Shown one piece after another: positions 6,835-15,131 of a stretch of DNA of 41,254 nucleotides. The DNA is taken from positions 1 through 41,254 of IMG/VR virus record IMGVR_UViG_3300045283_000142. One strand, 5' to 3'. Below the pieces are notes generated by a model. It ran no database searches, was not told the origin of the DNA, and was given only the letters and a program-made list of their open reading frames with translations. The position numbers were made by a program, and so were the translations under genes. The DNA is from a virus. Every line of letters begins with the position of its first letter. The stretch's first letter is position 1.

Positions 6835-8634
6835 CTAATACGCGAAATACGGATTTTGCTGACCGACGAGCGGCTTCGGTGAACTCGTGCCATAGCCGCC
6901 AAAGCCACTATACAAACTGAAGTCCTGCGCATATTGCCCGAGATTGTTCAGCGCCCCCGCATACGCATTCCCTGACGCAATCGAGCCAGCCCCTTGCGCG
7001 TTCCCGATGCCCTCATAGGTATTGCCCGCCTGATTCGCATAGTTCTGGCCCGCGTTGTTGGCGCCATTCGCGCCCTGCATTCCCAGTTGCGCCAGTGAGT
7101 AGTTATTGTTGAACAATTGCTGATTCGCACCCTGATTGGCGTTGAACGTCGACAGCCCCTGGTTGTAATTCTGCCCCTGCTGGTTCAACCCATAATTCGC
7201 ATACCCGAGCCCGAGATTGCCCATCCCGAGGCTGTAGTTGTTCGCCGCCTGCTGATAGCCGAGCCCCAACTGCCCCACGCCCAGCGCGTTATTCGAACTC
7301 GCATTGTAGGCGTTCAGCCCAGTCTGGGCATTCAGCCCATACGCCGCGAGATTGTTGGCATTGTTCGCCTGCGAGGCTTGGAAGCGGTTGCCCTCATTGG
7401 CGATTTGCGTGTTGTAGCCCATCCCCGCATTGAACTGGTCGGCCCCGAAGTTCGCGCTCTGATTGGCGAGCTGCCCCTGCAGGTTCTGCCCCGCATTGAA
7501 CTGCTGCTGGTTCGTCAGGTTAGCAATGTTCTGCGCCTGGGTGTTGTAGTTCAGACCGGCATTGAACTGCCCAGCATTCAAGGCGTTCGACGCATTCTGC
7601 GCCTGCGCGGTGTTCGTCTGGCCCGCATTGAACATGCCCTGCTGGAGATTCGCGCCCTGATTCGCCAGTGCGGCTTGCTGCTGGTATTGATTCGTCAGCC
7701 CGTAGGCTTGCGCGTTCGCCGAATTGTTCTGGCCGATGGTCGCCAGATTGTTGTTCACGTTCGTCTGATAGGCATTGAGCTTGTTGCTCAGGGCCGTCTG
7801 GTATTGCTGCGAGGCTGACTGCTGCGCGTAATCGCTCAAGCCCGCGAGCGTGCCGCCGGTGTGCAGCAGTCCCTTGGCCGCGGCGCTGCTCTGCGCGGCG
7901 CCCAGGCCCTGTTGCAGCCGGAACTGATATGACGGGTCGGCCGCGAGTTCCTCCGGCGTCAGATTGGCACTGAAGGCCGCTGGGTCGGCCGCTTGCCGTG
8001 CCGTCAGTGCCTCTGGCCCTTTCACTTGGTCCGGTGCAGCGGCTTGCGCAGCGGTAATCTGCTGGGCCTGCACATCGGCCGGTTTGTTGATTTGGGCCGG
8101 GGCGGCAATCGCCTGCGGCGTCACCTGCTGCGCATGCACCGCATCAGGCGCTTTGATGGCGGTCGGCGTGTAGTTCGTGTTGCCGGTGTATGGCGCTGGC
8201 GCGTTGTAGGCGCCCATCTGGCTGATCGACTGCGCGGCCTGTCCAGCGGCCCCGACATTCGGCGCCGGCGCATTGCCGCCCTGCCCGCCTTCACGGCCCG
8301 GATTATTGAAGAAGGCCGATGGCCCGACGCTGGCATTCTGCCAATACTGCGTGTTACCGGCATTCAGCCCGCCACGGCTGTTGATGGCATTGACCCAGTA
8401 GTCCGGGTCATTCGCCAGCGAGGGGTCAGCCCCAGGCATCGCGGCCCATTGCGCAATCTGGGCTCTGAGCGGATCGCCGCCGCCGGCCTGCTGCGGCGCT
8501 TCAGGCGTCACGCCGCCGGGCGTGCCGGGGTCGGTGATGCCCTGCTGATTGCCTTGCGCGGCCGTTTGCACCTGCTGGTTGAACCAGTCGTCTTGCGGCT
8601 CACCGCCGCCGGCCGGATCGTCTTCTCTCGCCAT
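6835..8634 (-). CDS. Asn/Gln-rich putative DNA-ejection protein
   Basis: A 599-residue virion protein. Residues about 225-275 contain the motif region 'YQFRLQQGLGAAQSSAAAKG' followed by 'LHTGGTLAGLSDYAQQ', shared by a widespread phage family annotated as DNA transfer/ejection proteins. From about 280 to 570 it is an extreme Asn/Gln/Ala/Gly-rich region with many 'QFNAG' and 'NYNTQ' repeats, resembling prion-like low-complexity sequence. The N-terminal 230 residues are Pro/Ala/Gln-rich. It starts by TAATG overlap with the gene upstream. The function is inferred from family and position; self-assembly of the Asn/Gln-rich part is a hypothesis. Confidence 0.7.
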   Translation of the reverse strand: MAREDDPAGGGEPQDDWFNQQVQTAAQGNQQGITDPGTPGGVTPEAPQQAGGGDPLRAQIAQWAAMPGADPSLANDPDYWVNAINSRGGLNAGNTQYWQNASVGPSAFFNNPGREGGQGGNAPAPNVGAAGQAAQSISQMGAYNAPAPYTGNTNYTPTAIKAPDAVHAQQVTPQAIAAPAQINKPADVQAQQITAAQAAAPDQVKGPEALTARQAADPAAFSANLTPEELAADPSYQFRLQQGLGAAQSSAAAKGLLHTGGTLAGLSDYAQQSASQQYQTALSNKLNAYQTNVNNNLATIGQNNSANAQAYGLTNQYQQQAALANQGANLQQGMFNAGQTNTAQAQNASNALNAGQFNAGLNYNTQAQNIANLTNQQQFNAGQNLQGQLANQSANFGADQFNAGMGYNTQIANEGNRFQASQANNANNLAAYGLNAQTGLNAYNASSNNALGVGQLGLGYQQAANNYSLGMGNLGLGYANYGLNQQGQNYNQGLSTFNANQGANQQLFNNNYSLAQLGMQGANGANNAGQNYANQAGNTYEGIGNAQGAGSIASGNAYAGALNNLGQYAQDFSLYSGFGGYGTSSPKPLVGQQNPYFAY

Positions 8635-9122
8635 TAGCTCAACACCTGGGCGCCGCGCTGCATCGCTTCCGGCACCTTGACCCGCGGGAAATTCGGAATC
8701 GTGCGCCCGTCCGGCGTCTTGATCGTCACCGTGTCGCCGCCGCCACCCATCGCGGGCACTTGTGGCGCCTGCTGGCCCAGAGACGCCAGCGTCTGCCCCA
8801 TGGGCTGCTGCTGGGCCTGGGCGGGCATCGGCTGCGCCTTCGGCACGCCCCCGCTGTAGTTCGCCGGGTTGAACTGCTGCGCGGGCTGAGACGCCATCTG
8901 GTTCAACCGCCCGAGTTGGGCCTGCCCCAGTTGCTGGTAGGGCGCCATATTCTGCTGCGCCTGCGCCTGTTGCTGCTTCTGGAGCTCCAGCGCCTTGTTG
9001 GCTGCCGCCGTCTGGGCGTCCACGGCTTTGCCTGCCTGATGTGCCTGAATCGCACTGGAGGCCGTCGTCGCGGCCGCCGAGGCCGCCAGCCCAATAATCG
9101 CCATCGTCGTCAGGGCGCTCAT
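8634..9122 (-). CDS. Small virion protein, possible ejection-complex component
   Basis: A 162-residue protein. The ATG at 9122 is chosen because it forms an ATGA overlap with the acetyltransferase gene; a longer frame exists. The N-terminal hydrophobic stretch (about 2-25, Ala-rich) is followed by a Gln/Ala-rich coiled coil with 'LQKQQQAQAQQNMAPYQQLG' (about 47-66). That layout is typical of the small protein preceding large ejection proteins in podophages, and the 'YQQLGQAQLGRL' motif recurs in that family. The C-terminus is Pro/Gln-rich with a short 'IKTPDGRTI' beta segment. Confidence 0.65.
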   Translation of the reverse strand: MSALTTMAIIGLAASAAATTASSAIQAHQAGKAVDAQTAAANKALELQKQQQAQAQQNMAPYQQLGQAQLGRLNQMASQPAQQFNPANYSGGVPKAQPMPAQAQQQPMGQTLASLGQQAPQVPAMGGGGDTVTIKTPDGRTIPNFPRVKVPEAMQRGAQVLS

Positions 9123-9598
9123 GGATGCTCCTTGAATGTCAGATGCCACATCGTCTCAACGGCTTCATAGCCCAGCCGCCGATACATCTCTCCGACATGC
9201 GGACTATCCGACGGGGCAATCATCTGCAACGACTTCGCGCCCCAGCCGCGTGCCCACGATTCCGCCCGCCGCAGCAGCCAGCCGCCCGCCCCGCGATGCG
9301 CCGGGGCGAGCCACCAGAACAGTTCGCCGGCGACCTTTTCTCCGCTCATCGGATGGATATAGCGAAGGAGCGCAATCATCCCGATGACCTTGCCGTCTCG
9401 TTCCGCGACGAAGACGCCCGCCGCCTCGTTGGTCATCAAGCCCTGAAGGAATACCTGCAAGGCTTCCACACTATCGCCCACGAACTTGCGATACTTGGTC
9501 GACGTGACGAATTCGCGCAGCATGTAGACGAGCGCGGGCACATCCTCGTCCGTGGCCTGCCGATAACTGATATCCGGTGAGACGGCGAGACTCGTCAT
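9119..9598 (-). CDS. GNAT-family N-acetyltransferase
   Basis: A 159-residue protein with GNAT architecture. 'YRQATDEDVPALVYML' (about 12-27) is the usual first strand and helix. 'GVFVAERDGKVIGMIALLRY' (about 61-80) is the central hairpin. 'LAPAHRGAGGWLLRRAESWA' (about 97-116) is motif A, the acetyl-CoA pyrophosphate loop (R-G-A-G-G). 'YRRLGYEAVE' is the C-terminal motif. The ATG at 9598 makes an ATGA overlap with the upstream gene. Acetyltransferases beside ejection genes are common in podophages; the substrate is unknown and could be a virion or host protein. Confidence 0.88.
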   Translation of the reverse strand: MTSLAVSPDISYRQATDEDVPALVYMLREFVTSTKYRKFVGDSVEALQVFLQGLMTNEAAGVFVAERDGKVIGMIALLRYIHPMSGEKVAGELFWWLAPAHRGAGGWLLRRAESWARGWGAKSLQMIAPSDSPHVGEMYRRLGYEAVETMWHLTFKEHP

Positions 9599-9822
9599 AC
9601 GCCTGACTGGAAGTGCTTCTGCGCCTGCTTCACGATGTCGGCCACCACGTTTTCGAACGACCGCGGAGCCAATGCGAAATGGTGCAGCACGCACGCCGCA
9701 TACTCGACGGCTTCGACCGGCCCGCAGCCCGTGTCGCGGACGAGAATCTTGGCGAGTGCCGCCTGTGCTTCAGCCGGTGGGCAGCAAATCTGGAGCGCAC
9801 AACATTCTGCGCCGTTGCTCAT
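9595..9822 (-). CDS. Small Cys-rich hypothetical protein
   Basis: A 75-residue protein with a Cys-dense N-terminus (CCALQICCPP, residues 7-16) and a helical remainder. The motif 'NGAECC..QICCPP' followed by 'A..AL.KILV.DTG' recurs in small proteins of tailed phages next to tail genes. Its start overlaps the upstream stop (ATGA), and it overlaps the acetyltransferase in the same way. Function is unknown. Four closely spaced cysteines could bind a metal. Confidence 0.65.
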   Translation of the reverse strand: MSNGAECCALQICCPPAEAQAALAKILVRDTGCGPVEAVEYAACVLHHFALAPRSFENVVADIVKQAQKHFQSGV

Positions 9823-10256
9823 TTTTTGACTCCGCGCTCGTTCATTTCACGGCGCACATTCCCGATTTCGATGTTGGCGAGTTGCACTTGCCCAATGACC
9901 GCATTCAGCCGCGATTCCACCGCCGCGATGCTCTGCTGGATCAATTGACGATTCGCTTCGTCCACTTTCACCTTCATATCGTCAATCTTCACCTGATCCA
10001 TCTGCACTTGCCGAATCACGGCGATGTCTGAGCGGAGCTGCGAGGTCGCCACCCAAAAAGCGCCGGTCGTGCCGAGAATGCCCGTCACAATCAGCAGCAC
10101 GGTCTGGAGTGGAAACGTGAGACGCGATGCGTCTGTCGAGCGCCGAGACTCATCGCGCGCTGGGGTCACTTTGTCGTGAGCACAAATGCCCTCGGCTCCA
10201 TCGTGGAACTCTTGTGAAGCGTTGAACCCAAAGGCCGATGCGGTGGCCTCATGCAC
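9819..10256 (-). CDS. Single-pass membrane protein with coiled coil
   Basis: A 145-residue protein whose GTG start at 10256 forms a TAGTG overlap with the upstream stop. One membrane helix (about 47-70, LQTVLLIVTGILGTTGAFWV) is followed by about 70 residues of heptad-patterned coiled coil ('VKIDDMKVKVDEANRQLIQQ'). The N-terminal 45 residues are polar and probably cytoplasmic. The layout resembles that of 30522-30836. A role as holin-like or host-membrane factor is possible but unproven. Confidence 0.6.
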   Translation of the reverse strand: MHEATASAFGFNASQEFHDGAEGICAHDKVTPARDESRRSTDASRLTFPLQTVLLIVTGILGTTGAFWVATSQLRSDIAVIRQVQMDQVKIDDMKVKVDEANRQLIQQSIAAVESRLNAVIGQVQLANIEIGNVRREMNERGVKK

Positions 10257-10534
10257 TATTTACCAACCCACCCAGTATTCGTGGGTGCTGTCGTCCCGCC
10301 CGATTCCTTCACATACAACGTGGTCAGTGCCCCGCCGTCCGTGCGCTGAAACATCGCGCCCTGCGGCGCCGTCACGACGCCATTCGGATCGCCCGTGCCC
10401 TGCATGAGATACGTGCCCGCTGGGAGGTTCACCTGCGATGTCAGCAGCGTTACCCACCGGCCCCAGACTTCGGCAATGACGGCATCGGCCTTGATGACCT
10501 TGGCATAGACCGGGAACGGCGTGACGGTGGGCAT
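10256..10534 (-). CDS. Small virion-associated beta protein
   Basis: A 92-residue protein. The C-terminal half contains the recurrent phage structural motif 'GDPNGVVTAPQGAMFQRTDG' then 'TTLYVKESG' and 'TGWV' (about 48-90). This module is common at the ends of head-fibre, tail-fibre and decoration proteins. The N-terminal 45 residues are beta-rich. The start overlaps the upstream tail gene (TAATG). It is probably a small trimeric fibre or decoration component; the exact location in the virion is unknown. Confidence 0.7.
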   Translation of the reverse strand: MPTVTPFPVYAKVIKADAVIAEVWGRWVTLLTSQVNLPAGTYLMQGTGDPNGVVTAPQGAMFQRTDGGALTTLYVKESGGTTAPTNTGWVGK

Positions 10535-11988
10535 TAACTGGCTCCGATGTTTACGTCAATCAGGGCATCCGTGAGCCGCCACGGCACCGGGTCGGTCATC
10601 ACGAATCGATCCACCCGATTCCGCGCCTGTCCGAGTTGATGCCAGACGACGCGCGTATCCCAGCGCCCAATCGCCCCCGCCGACTTCCACCGCTCCGCAC
10701 TGAACGTCTTCCCGCCATCGCGGCTGCTCTGCAACATCAGCGTCGGATCGTCGCCCTGCCCCGTAATCAGCCCCTGCCCGACATCCATCACAATCTGCAG
10801 GAAGTTCGTCGTGAACCGCTTCTGTCCAAAGGAGAGCCGAGGCGGCTGCCGCACGCGCCGCATCACGGCGCCGCCGACATCGGTGTAGATGGTCGTCGCC
10901 ATCGTATAGATCGCGCCCGTATTGCGGTCCAGCGAGAGATTCTGCGTGCCGGTATTGGAGAACCACATCCCGCGGCTGGCGTGCTTCGTGCCGGTCACGA
11001 TGTCCCACGACGCCCGCTCATGCCAGAGGGAGGTGCGGGCATCGTAGGCCCACGTCTGATCGCCGGTGGGGGCTGTCATCACATAGAACGGATGGCCCTG
11101 TTCCTGATAGCCGTCAGCAATGATGTCTGAGGTGTCTGAATAGCCTTGGAGGGCGAATTCGATGGCGTGCGTGGAGACGCGGCCCGGCGTGTAGCCATTG
11201 GTGCGCACCACCATGCCACGGCCTTGGGCGTTGTTCGTCACCCAGAGCAGGGAGCCCACGTTGTCGCTCTCGAGCAGCGCCAGCGAGAAGGGCGCCCCGA
11301 TGCCTTGCTCCATGAAGGCTTCCTGAATCGGCGCGAAGGGGAACGGAAACGAGCCATCGTTCCACCAGACCTCAGAGGTCTGCTCGCCCAGCAGGTAAAT
11401 CAGGCGGTTGCAGACCTTCATCGCCTTCCACGGGTCAGAGCCTGCGGTCCGTTGGGCAATGAGGAGCGGATTCCACGTCAGCCCGTCGAGTAGGTTGGAA
11501 ATCTGCAGCGTCGAGGTCGTGGCATCGAGGGCGAGGAAGTAGCCATCGAGGTAATCGCCGAAGCGGGCGCCAGAGTTCAGCACGGTCGTGAAGGCGTGCG
11601 TATTCACATCGTAGATGTAGCCCTGGTCGCCACTGGTGATGAAAATCTGCCCGCCCGCATCCCCATTGCTCGAGAACGTCGCCGGGAACTGGTCGGCCTG
11701 CACCGTGCCGCGCAGTGTGGTCGTATTCGCCGTGACGTTGTATTCGTAGAAGGCGAAGCCCGCAATGAACAGCGTCAAGCCGCCCTGCTCGTAGTGGCCG
11801 CGTCCTGGGGCTTGCGGCACGCTGGTGAGCGTCGTGAAGCCGGGACAGGGCATCAGGCACCACGGCGAGGCGGGCGCGGGCGATTCGATCTGCTCTGGAT
11901 ACAGATTGATGCACTGCTCATCGTCGGCCATAAAGGAGGCCGACTTATAAGCCGGGCCGACGAACCCCGCGTATTGCTGCAGTGCCAT
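10534..11988 (-). CDS. P22 gp10-like tail accessory (packaged-DNA stabilisation) protein
   Basis: A 484-residue protein. The ATG at 11988 is selected because it forms TGATG with the preceding stop; a longer frame starts upstream but lacks this. Diagnostic features of the gp10/PF11134-like family are an N-terminal 'INLYPEQIE' element (about 27-35) and repeated 'VWWNDGSFPFPFAPI' and 'DNVGSLLWVTNN' segments of a beta-propeller-like core. The 'RVRQPPRLSFGQKRF' and 'SSRDGGKTFS' segments are typical of the C-terminal third. In P22-like tails this protein forms part of the hub that closes the portal vertex. It lies next to the gp4-like gene, as expected. Confidence 0.85.
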   Translation of the reverse strand: MALQQYAGFVGPAYKSASFMADDEQCINLYPEQIESPAPASPWCLMPCPGFTTLTSVPQAPGRGHYEQGGLTLFIAGFAFYEYNVTANTTTLRGTVQADQFPATFSSNGDAGGQIFITSGDQGYIYDVNTHAFTTVLNSGARFGDYLDGYFLALDATTSTLQISNLLDGLTWNPLLIAQRTAGSDPWKAMKVCNRLIYLLGEQTSEVWWNDGSFPFPFAPIQEAFMEQGIGAPFSLALLESDNVGSLLWVTNNAQGRGMVVRTNGYTPGRVSTHAIEFALQGYSDTSDIIADGYQEQGHPFYVMTAPTGDQTWAYDARTSLWHERASWDIVTGTKHASRGMWFSNTGTQNLSLDRNTGAIYTMATTIYTDVGGAVMRRVRQPPRLSFGQKRFTTNFLQIVMDVGQGLITGQGDDPTLMLQSSRDGGKTFSAERWKSAGAIGRWDTRVVWHQLGQARNRVDRFVMTDPVPWRLTDALIDVNIGAS

Positions 11989-12248
11989 CAGCGTTTCAAC
12001 GACCCGAAGCCGTTCCACCCATAGCCGATAAATGGGCAATATTTACGCCCAAAATCACCAAGTCGCTGCATGAAGTGCTGCGTGAGAGAACCTGTGCGCG
12101 CATACCAGTTGTAGCGATAATGCTCAATCAAGGCTCGCTGTTCTTCCGGCGATGGAATGATCCGCTGCGCGTAGGTCTGCTCGCGTTCATCGATCTCGAC
12201 ATATTCTCGTTCAGGCGTGCGATGCAGGAACGGCGAATATTCAGCCAT
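11988..12248 (-). CDS. Small tail/virion hypothetical protein
   Basis: An 86-residue, charged, aromatic-rich protein with 'PSPEEQRALIEHYRYNWYAR' (about 32-51). No family was recognised. An AGAGG lies just upstream, and the TGATG overlap with the gp10-like gene makes it a translational partner of the tail hub. Small proteins between the gp4-like and gp10-like genes are common in this tail class. Confidence 0.65.
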   Translation of the reverse strand: MAEYSPFLHRTPEREYVEIDEREQTYAQRIIPSPEEQRALIEHYRYNWYARTGSLTQHFMQRLGDFGRKYCPFIGYGWNGFGSLKR

Positions 12249-12254
12249 GAGCCT

Positions 12255-12599
12255 CTAGGAACCCGCCAGCGCGAGATTCACGGTAATCGCGGTCGTTGGC
12301 CCTGTCGCGCCGGTGGCCGTCGTCGTCGCCGCAATCCACAGCCCGCCTTCGAAGTGAATCCCTGTCACCATGAACGGCGAGAGCGCCGGTCCCGTCGGCC
12401 CCATTTCCACCGACCACTTCGGCACCGTCGTGCCGACGACTGGCGGCGTGCCCGATGGCCCATCGAAGAACTGCAGAAACGCGCCGCTCGCATTGGCATT
12501 GTAGAGGTGGTAGCCCTCGACGTTGCACGCCACGCCGCGCACCTGCGTGGCCCCGGAGGCGCTGCCCGTGATCGCCACGTTGAAATACGGTGTCGCCAT
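12255..12599 (-). CDS. Small beta-rich virion protein
   Basis: A 114-residue protein with the pattern 'GYHLYNANASGAFLQFFDGP', 'VPKWSVEMGPTGPA', 'GIHFEGGLWIAATTTATGAT'. I recognise this as a common family of small phage structural proteins (beta-sandwich, ends with 'T.TGS..P.T...V....'). It sits directly after the gp4-like gene; the stop TGA and this ATG are adjacent. Likely a head or tail decoration protein; the precise role is not established. Confidence 0.7.
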   Translation of the reverse strand: MATPYFNVAITGSASGATQVRGVACNVEGYHLYNANASGAFLQFFDGPSGTPPVVGTTVPKWSVEMGPTGPALSPFMVTGIHFEGGLWIAATTTATGATGPTTAITVNLALAGS

Positions 12600-13661
12600 T
12601 CAGTGTCTCCAGTTCGAAACGCTATCGGACAAAATGTTGTAACCCGCGCCTGCGCCTTGCACGAGCGCCGGATCGACGCCCAGAATCCCCGGCTGCACGT
12701 TCGGCCGTTTCATCGTCGCCATCGCGTCTTTCCACAACTGCGGCAGCGCCGGGCACCGCTCACCGATGTTCACACCGAAAGGCGTGACGAGCCGCATCGC
12801 GAGCGTGTAGAGGAAGGCGTCCTGATAGCCAGGCGGCCCTTGCAGAATGCTATCGAGGCTCGCCGGCACGCCCACCGGCTGCGGCGTATACAGCACGAGA
12901 TCGATGGCCGGCGGCACCGGCCAAATCTTCAGCGTGCCATTGCCATCGGTCAGATTCGTCTGATAGAAGATTTGCTGCGGGAGCGCCGAGGACAACTGCT
13001 TGATCGTCACGCCCGCATACTGATCCATGTCGAGAATCGCCAGCGGCACTTCGATGGCCGTCGTGCCAGACGTGCCGGGAATGATATAGGCCGCTGTGTC
13101 AATCCACATCGGCCGGTCCATATCGACCGTCTGCCCCACACCCACCTGCACCGACAGCGTGCTCGCGGGCCATGTGAATTGCGTCTGCAACTGCAGCGAG
13201 AGCGTGAGCCGATCCGCCTGCCACGCATCGATCAGCGACTGCATCCGCCGTAGCCCCACGGCCGCCTGTCCGGCATCTGGCGTCTCGCCCGGTTGCAGCA
13301 CGCCAATTTCCATCAAGGCATCCGTGATGATGCCACGCACCGTATAGGCGAGGATGCCAGAGGTGGCCGTGACGGCTTCCTGAGCCGCTTCCGTGACCGT
13401 CGCCACCTGAATCGTCGCGGGCACGGCGCCGTTGCCGATGAAGGTGAAGGCGATGAGGGTGTAGTTGGTTTCGGCTTGTGACGGCCGGTAAGTGAAGTAG
13501 CCGTTGCCTTCGGCCGTGCAGACGCCGCTGCCCACCGTGCCGAGGGCCTGCGTGCCCGCATCGCCCGTGACATACACCGTGACGGCCCCGATATAGCCGG
13601 AGCCGTTGGTCGCATTGACCATCTGGGCGCCGATAGCCTGACCGGCCTGATTTTTGATCAT
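12600..13661 (-). CDS. P22 gp4-like head-completion protein with N-terminal beta domain
   Basis: A 353-residue protein. Residues about 105-345 match the P22 gp4 tail accessory factor family: 'IITDALMEIGVLQPGETPDA' (111-130), then 'GLRRMQSLIDAWQADRL' and a long beta-rich C-terminus ending with cysteine- and Pro-containing 'ERCPALPQLWKDAM'. The first 100 residues form an extra Gly/Thr-rich beta domain not found in P22 gp4, probably an Ig-like or decoration domain. gp4-type proteins bind the portal after packaging and nucleate the tail. The gene is followed by the gp10-like gene, consistent with this role. Confidence 0.82.
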   Translation of the reverse strand: MIKNQAGQAIGAQMVNATNGSGYIGAVTVYVTGDAGTQALGTVGSGVCTAEGNGYFTYRPSQAETNYTLIAFTFIGNGAVPATIQVATVTEAAQEAVTATSGILAYTVRGIITDALMEIGVLQPGETPDAGQAAVGLRRMQSLIDAWQADRLTLSLQLQTQFTWPASTLSVQVGVGQTVDMDRPMWIDTAAYIIPGTSGTTAIEVPLAILDMDQYAGVTIKQLSSALPQQIFYQTNLTDGNGTLKIWPVPPAIDLVLYTPQPVGVPASLDSILQGPPGYQDAFLYTLAMRLVTPFGVNIGERCPALPQLWKDAMATMKRPNVQPGILGVDPALVQGAGAGYNILSDSVSNWRH

Positions 13662-13687
13662 GGCGGATGCCTGCCTAGTATGCCCTA

Positions 13688-13706
13688 TCCGTCAACAATT
13701 GACGGA
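13688..13706. other. 8-bp inverted repeat at the end of the 479-residue gene
   Basis: TCCGTCAA (13688-13695) and TTGACGGA (13699-13706) pair perfectly around a 3-nt loop. On the minus strand the hairpin spans the last codons and the TGA of the 13692-15131 gene and lies 27 bases before the gp4-like start. No T-tract follows, so it is not a typical intrinsic terminator. It could protect an mRNA end or modulate expression of the downstream tail genes. Confidence 0.5.
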
Positions 13707-15131
13707 AAAGACATGAATCACCGGCCGATATTCGACGCCTTGCAGTTCGGCATGCATTTGGCTCACGAACAACTGCTTACTCACAGGTTCAAACCACGCC
13801 GCCCCGTATTGACTGCCCCATGGGTAGTTCCAACTGGTCGCCAACTGCGGAAACACCGATCCACTGTGGGGCAACAGGCTCATATCGTAACCGTCAGTAT
13901 TCGGAACCACGCCGATTGGCGAACTGCTTCCACCAGCGACCGCCAAGAGCGAGGCTGGATCGTAAATCCACATCGTGCTCATCGCCGTCGTCATCGAATT
14001 GCCGGTGCCTTGGGCATAGCGGCTGTCCACTTGCCCATGCGAGCACAGGTGGAAGCCAGTCACGGCTTGCTGGCCTGGACCATACCAGACATGACATTTG
14101 CCGTAGGTGCCATATTCGGAGGCATTCGCGGCCAGCGTTCTGGCAATCTGGCCGATATAGAGCACCCCTTGCTTCTGCGTGCCTTCAATCCAGACAGCGG
14201 CACCAACTTGATCGCCTGGAAACCAATTGCTGCCTGGACCAAACGTAGGCGTGCCGAAGGGCGCCCCGCACAGGTTGCCATGTGGCGTGCAGCCGGTGCC
14301 ATCTTGCGTGGGATTCAACTGGGGCTGGTCGCCAAAGCCGTCAGACTCGCCATAATGCGTCCACCCACAGTAATCCGTGTCGTTGATCCGTGGCTGGGGA
14401 TGGCTGATGTCGCTATAGAGAAGGTCCGTCGTGGGAATCGTGATGTGCGTCCCATCGAAGGCCGTGTCCGGCGTCGTGCCATTGGCTGGAGGGGTCCATG
14501 CCGCTGCATATGTGCCGAAGGTTGACCCGATGTCAATCGAACTGTAGGGTGCCCCTGACGCGATTCGCTTGCCTCCGAGAGCCGCCTGAGCACGCGCCGG
14601 CAGTTCATACATGTAGCCGCCGCAGTGCTGTGATGTTGATCCTGGGCGCCATGGGCCGAAGGGTGTCACGGTGCCGCCGCTCAGGATGGAGGTACCAAAG
14701 CACGGGTCCCAATTGGACGAAAAGGAATCCATATACGACCAGAGCATTTGGCCGCTCGTCTCATCCCAGAGAATGCCGCGGAGGTCACGGTTCGCCCCAT
14801 TCGCGGTCGGCCGGTGCTGGGCCGTCAACGTGATGTCGCCCCAATTGAACACGAACGTGCCGCGCGTGCCCACGCCGGTATAGAGCACCTCATAGACCGG
14901 ATCATTCCACCCGGTTTCCCAATTCGCCCCCGTGATGTAGAGATGAATGTTGCCGCCGATGACCCGCCCTGTCATGGCCCCCGTGGAAAAGCCGTAGCGT
15001 TCGCTGCCGGTATCCAACGGCAAGGTCATCGAGCCGAGAAAGGTGAAATCACTCGGTTGCAACACCGCGGTCGACACCGAGGTCGAGGCTGAAACCACCG
15101 GAATGCCATGCCGCCGCTCGATGTAATGCAC
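13692..15131 (-). CDS. Large beta-rich virion protein of unknown function
   Basis: A 479-residue protein. The GTG at 15131 directly follows the upstream stop (TAG GTG), with GGAG about nine bases before it. The sequence is rich in Gly, Trp, Tyr and Thr, with repeated short 'VVGGNIHLYITG', 'GTRGTFVFNWGD', 'QMLWSYMDSFS' segments suggestive of beta-propeller blades. It has several Cys (near 143, 169, 255, 281, 288, 349, 363 and the C-terminal residue), unusual for a cytoplasmically assembled virion protein. Between the W/P-repeat adhesin and the gp4-like gene it most likely contributes to receptor recognition. I do not recognise a family. Confidence 0.65.
   Translation of the reverse strand: MHYIERRHGIPVVSASTSVSTAVLQPSDFTFLGSMTLPLDTGSERYGFSTGAMTGRVIGGNIHLYITGANWETGWNDPVYEVLYTGVGTRGTFVFNWGDITLTAQHRPTANGANRDLRGILWDETSGQMLWSYMDSFSSNWDPCFGTSILSGGTVTPFGPWRPGSTSQHCGGYMYELPARAQAALGGKRIASGAPYSSIDIGSTFGTYAAAWTPPANGTTPDTAFDGTHITIPTTDLLYSDISHPQPRINDTDYCGWTHYGESDGFGDQPQLNPTQDGTGCTPHGNLCGAPFGTPTFGPGSNWFPGDQVGAAVWIEGTQKQGVLYIGQIARTLAANASEYGTYGKCHVWYGPGQQAVTGFHLCSHGQVDSRYAQGTGNSMTTAMSTMWIYDPASLLAVAGGSSSPIGVVPNTDGYDMSLLPHSGSVFPQLATSWNYPWGSQYGAAWFEPVSKQLFVSQMHAELQGVEYRPVIHVFSVNC

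Noticed and set aside
7117-7818. Large plus-strand open frame opposite the Asn/Gln-rich gene
   Set aside because: Long antisense frames arise from codon bias in a high-GC, repeat-rich gene; it has no coupling, ribosome site or protein-like pattern.
9819-10256. Holin with adjacent endolysin
   Set aside because: The neighbours are an acetyltransferase and tail proteins; no lysin gene is next to it, so only a membrane-protein call is made.
11982-13253. 423-codon plus-strand open frame opposite gp4/gp10-region genes
   Set aside because: Translation is Arg/His-rich, typical of antisense shadow of high-GC genes, while the minus strand carries several coupled recognisable genes.
13688-13706. Intrinsic terminator within the tail block
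   Set aside because: The stem is good but no T-tract follows on the minus strand and essential tail genes lie downstream.
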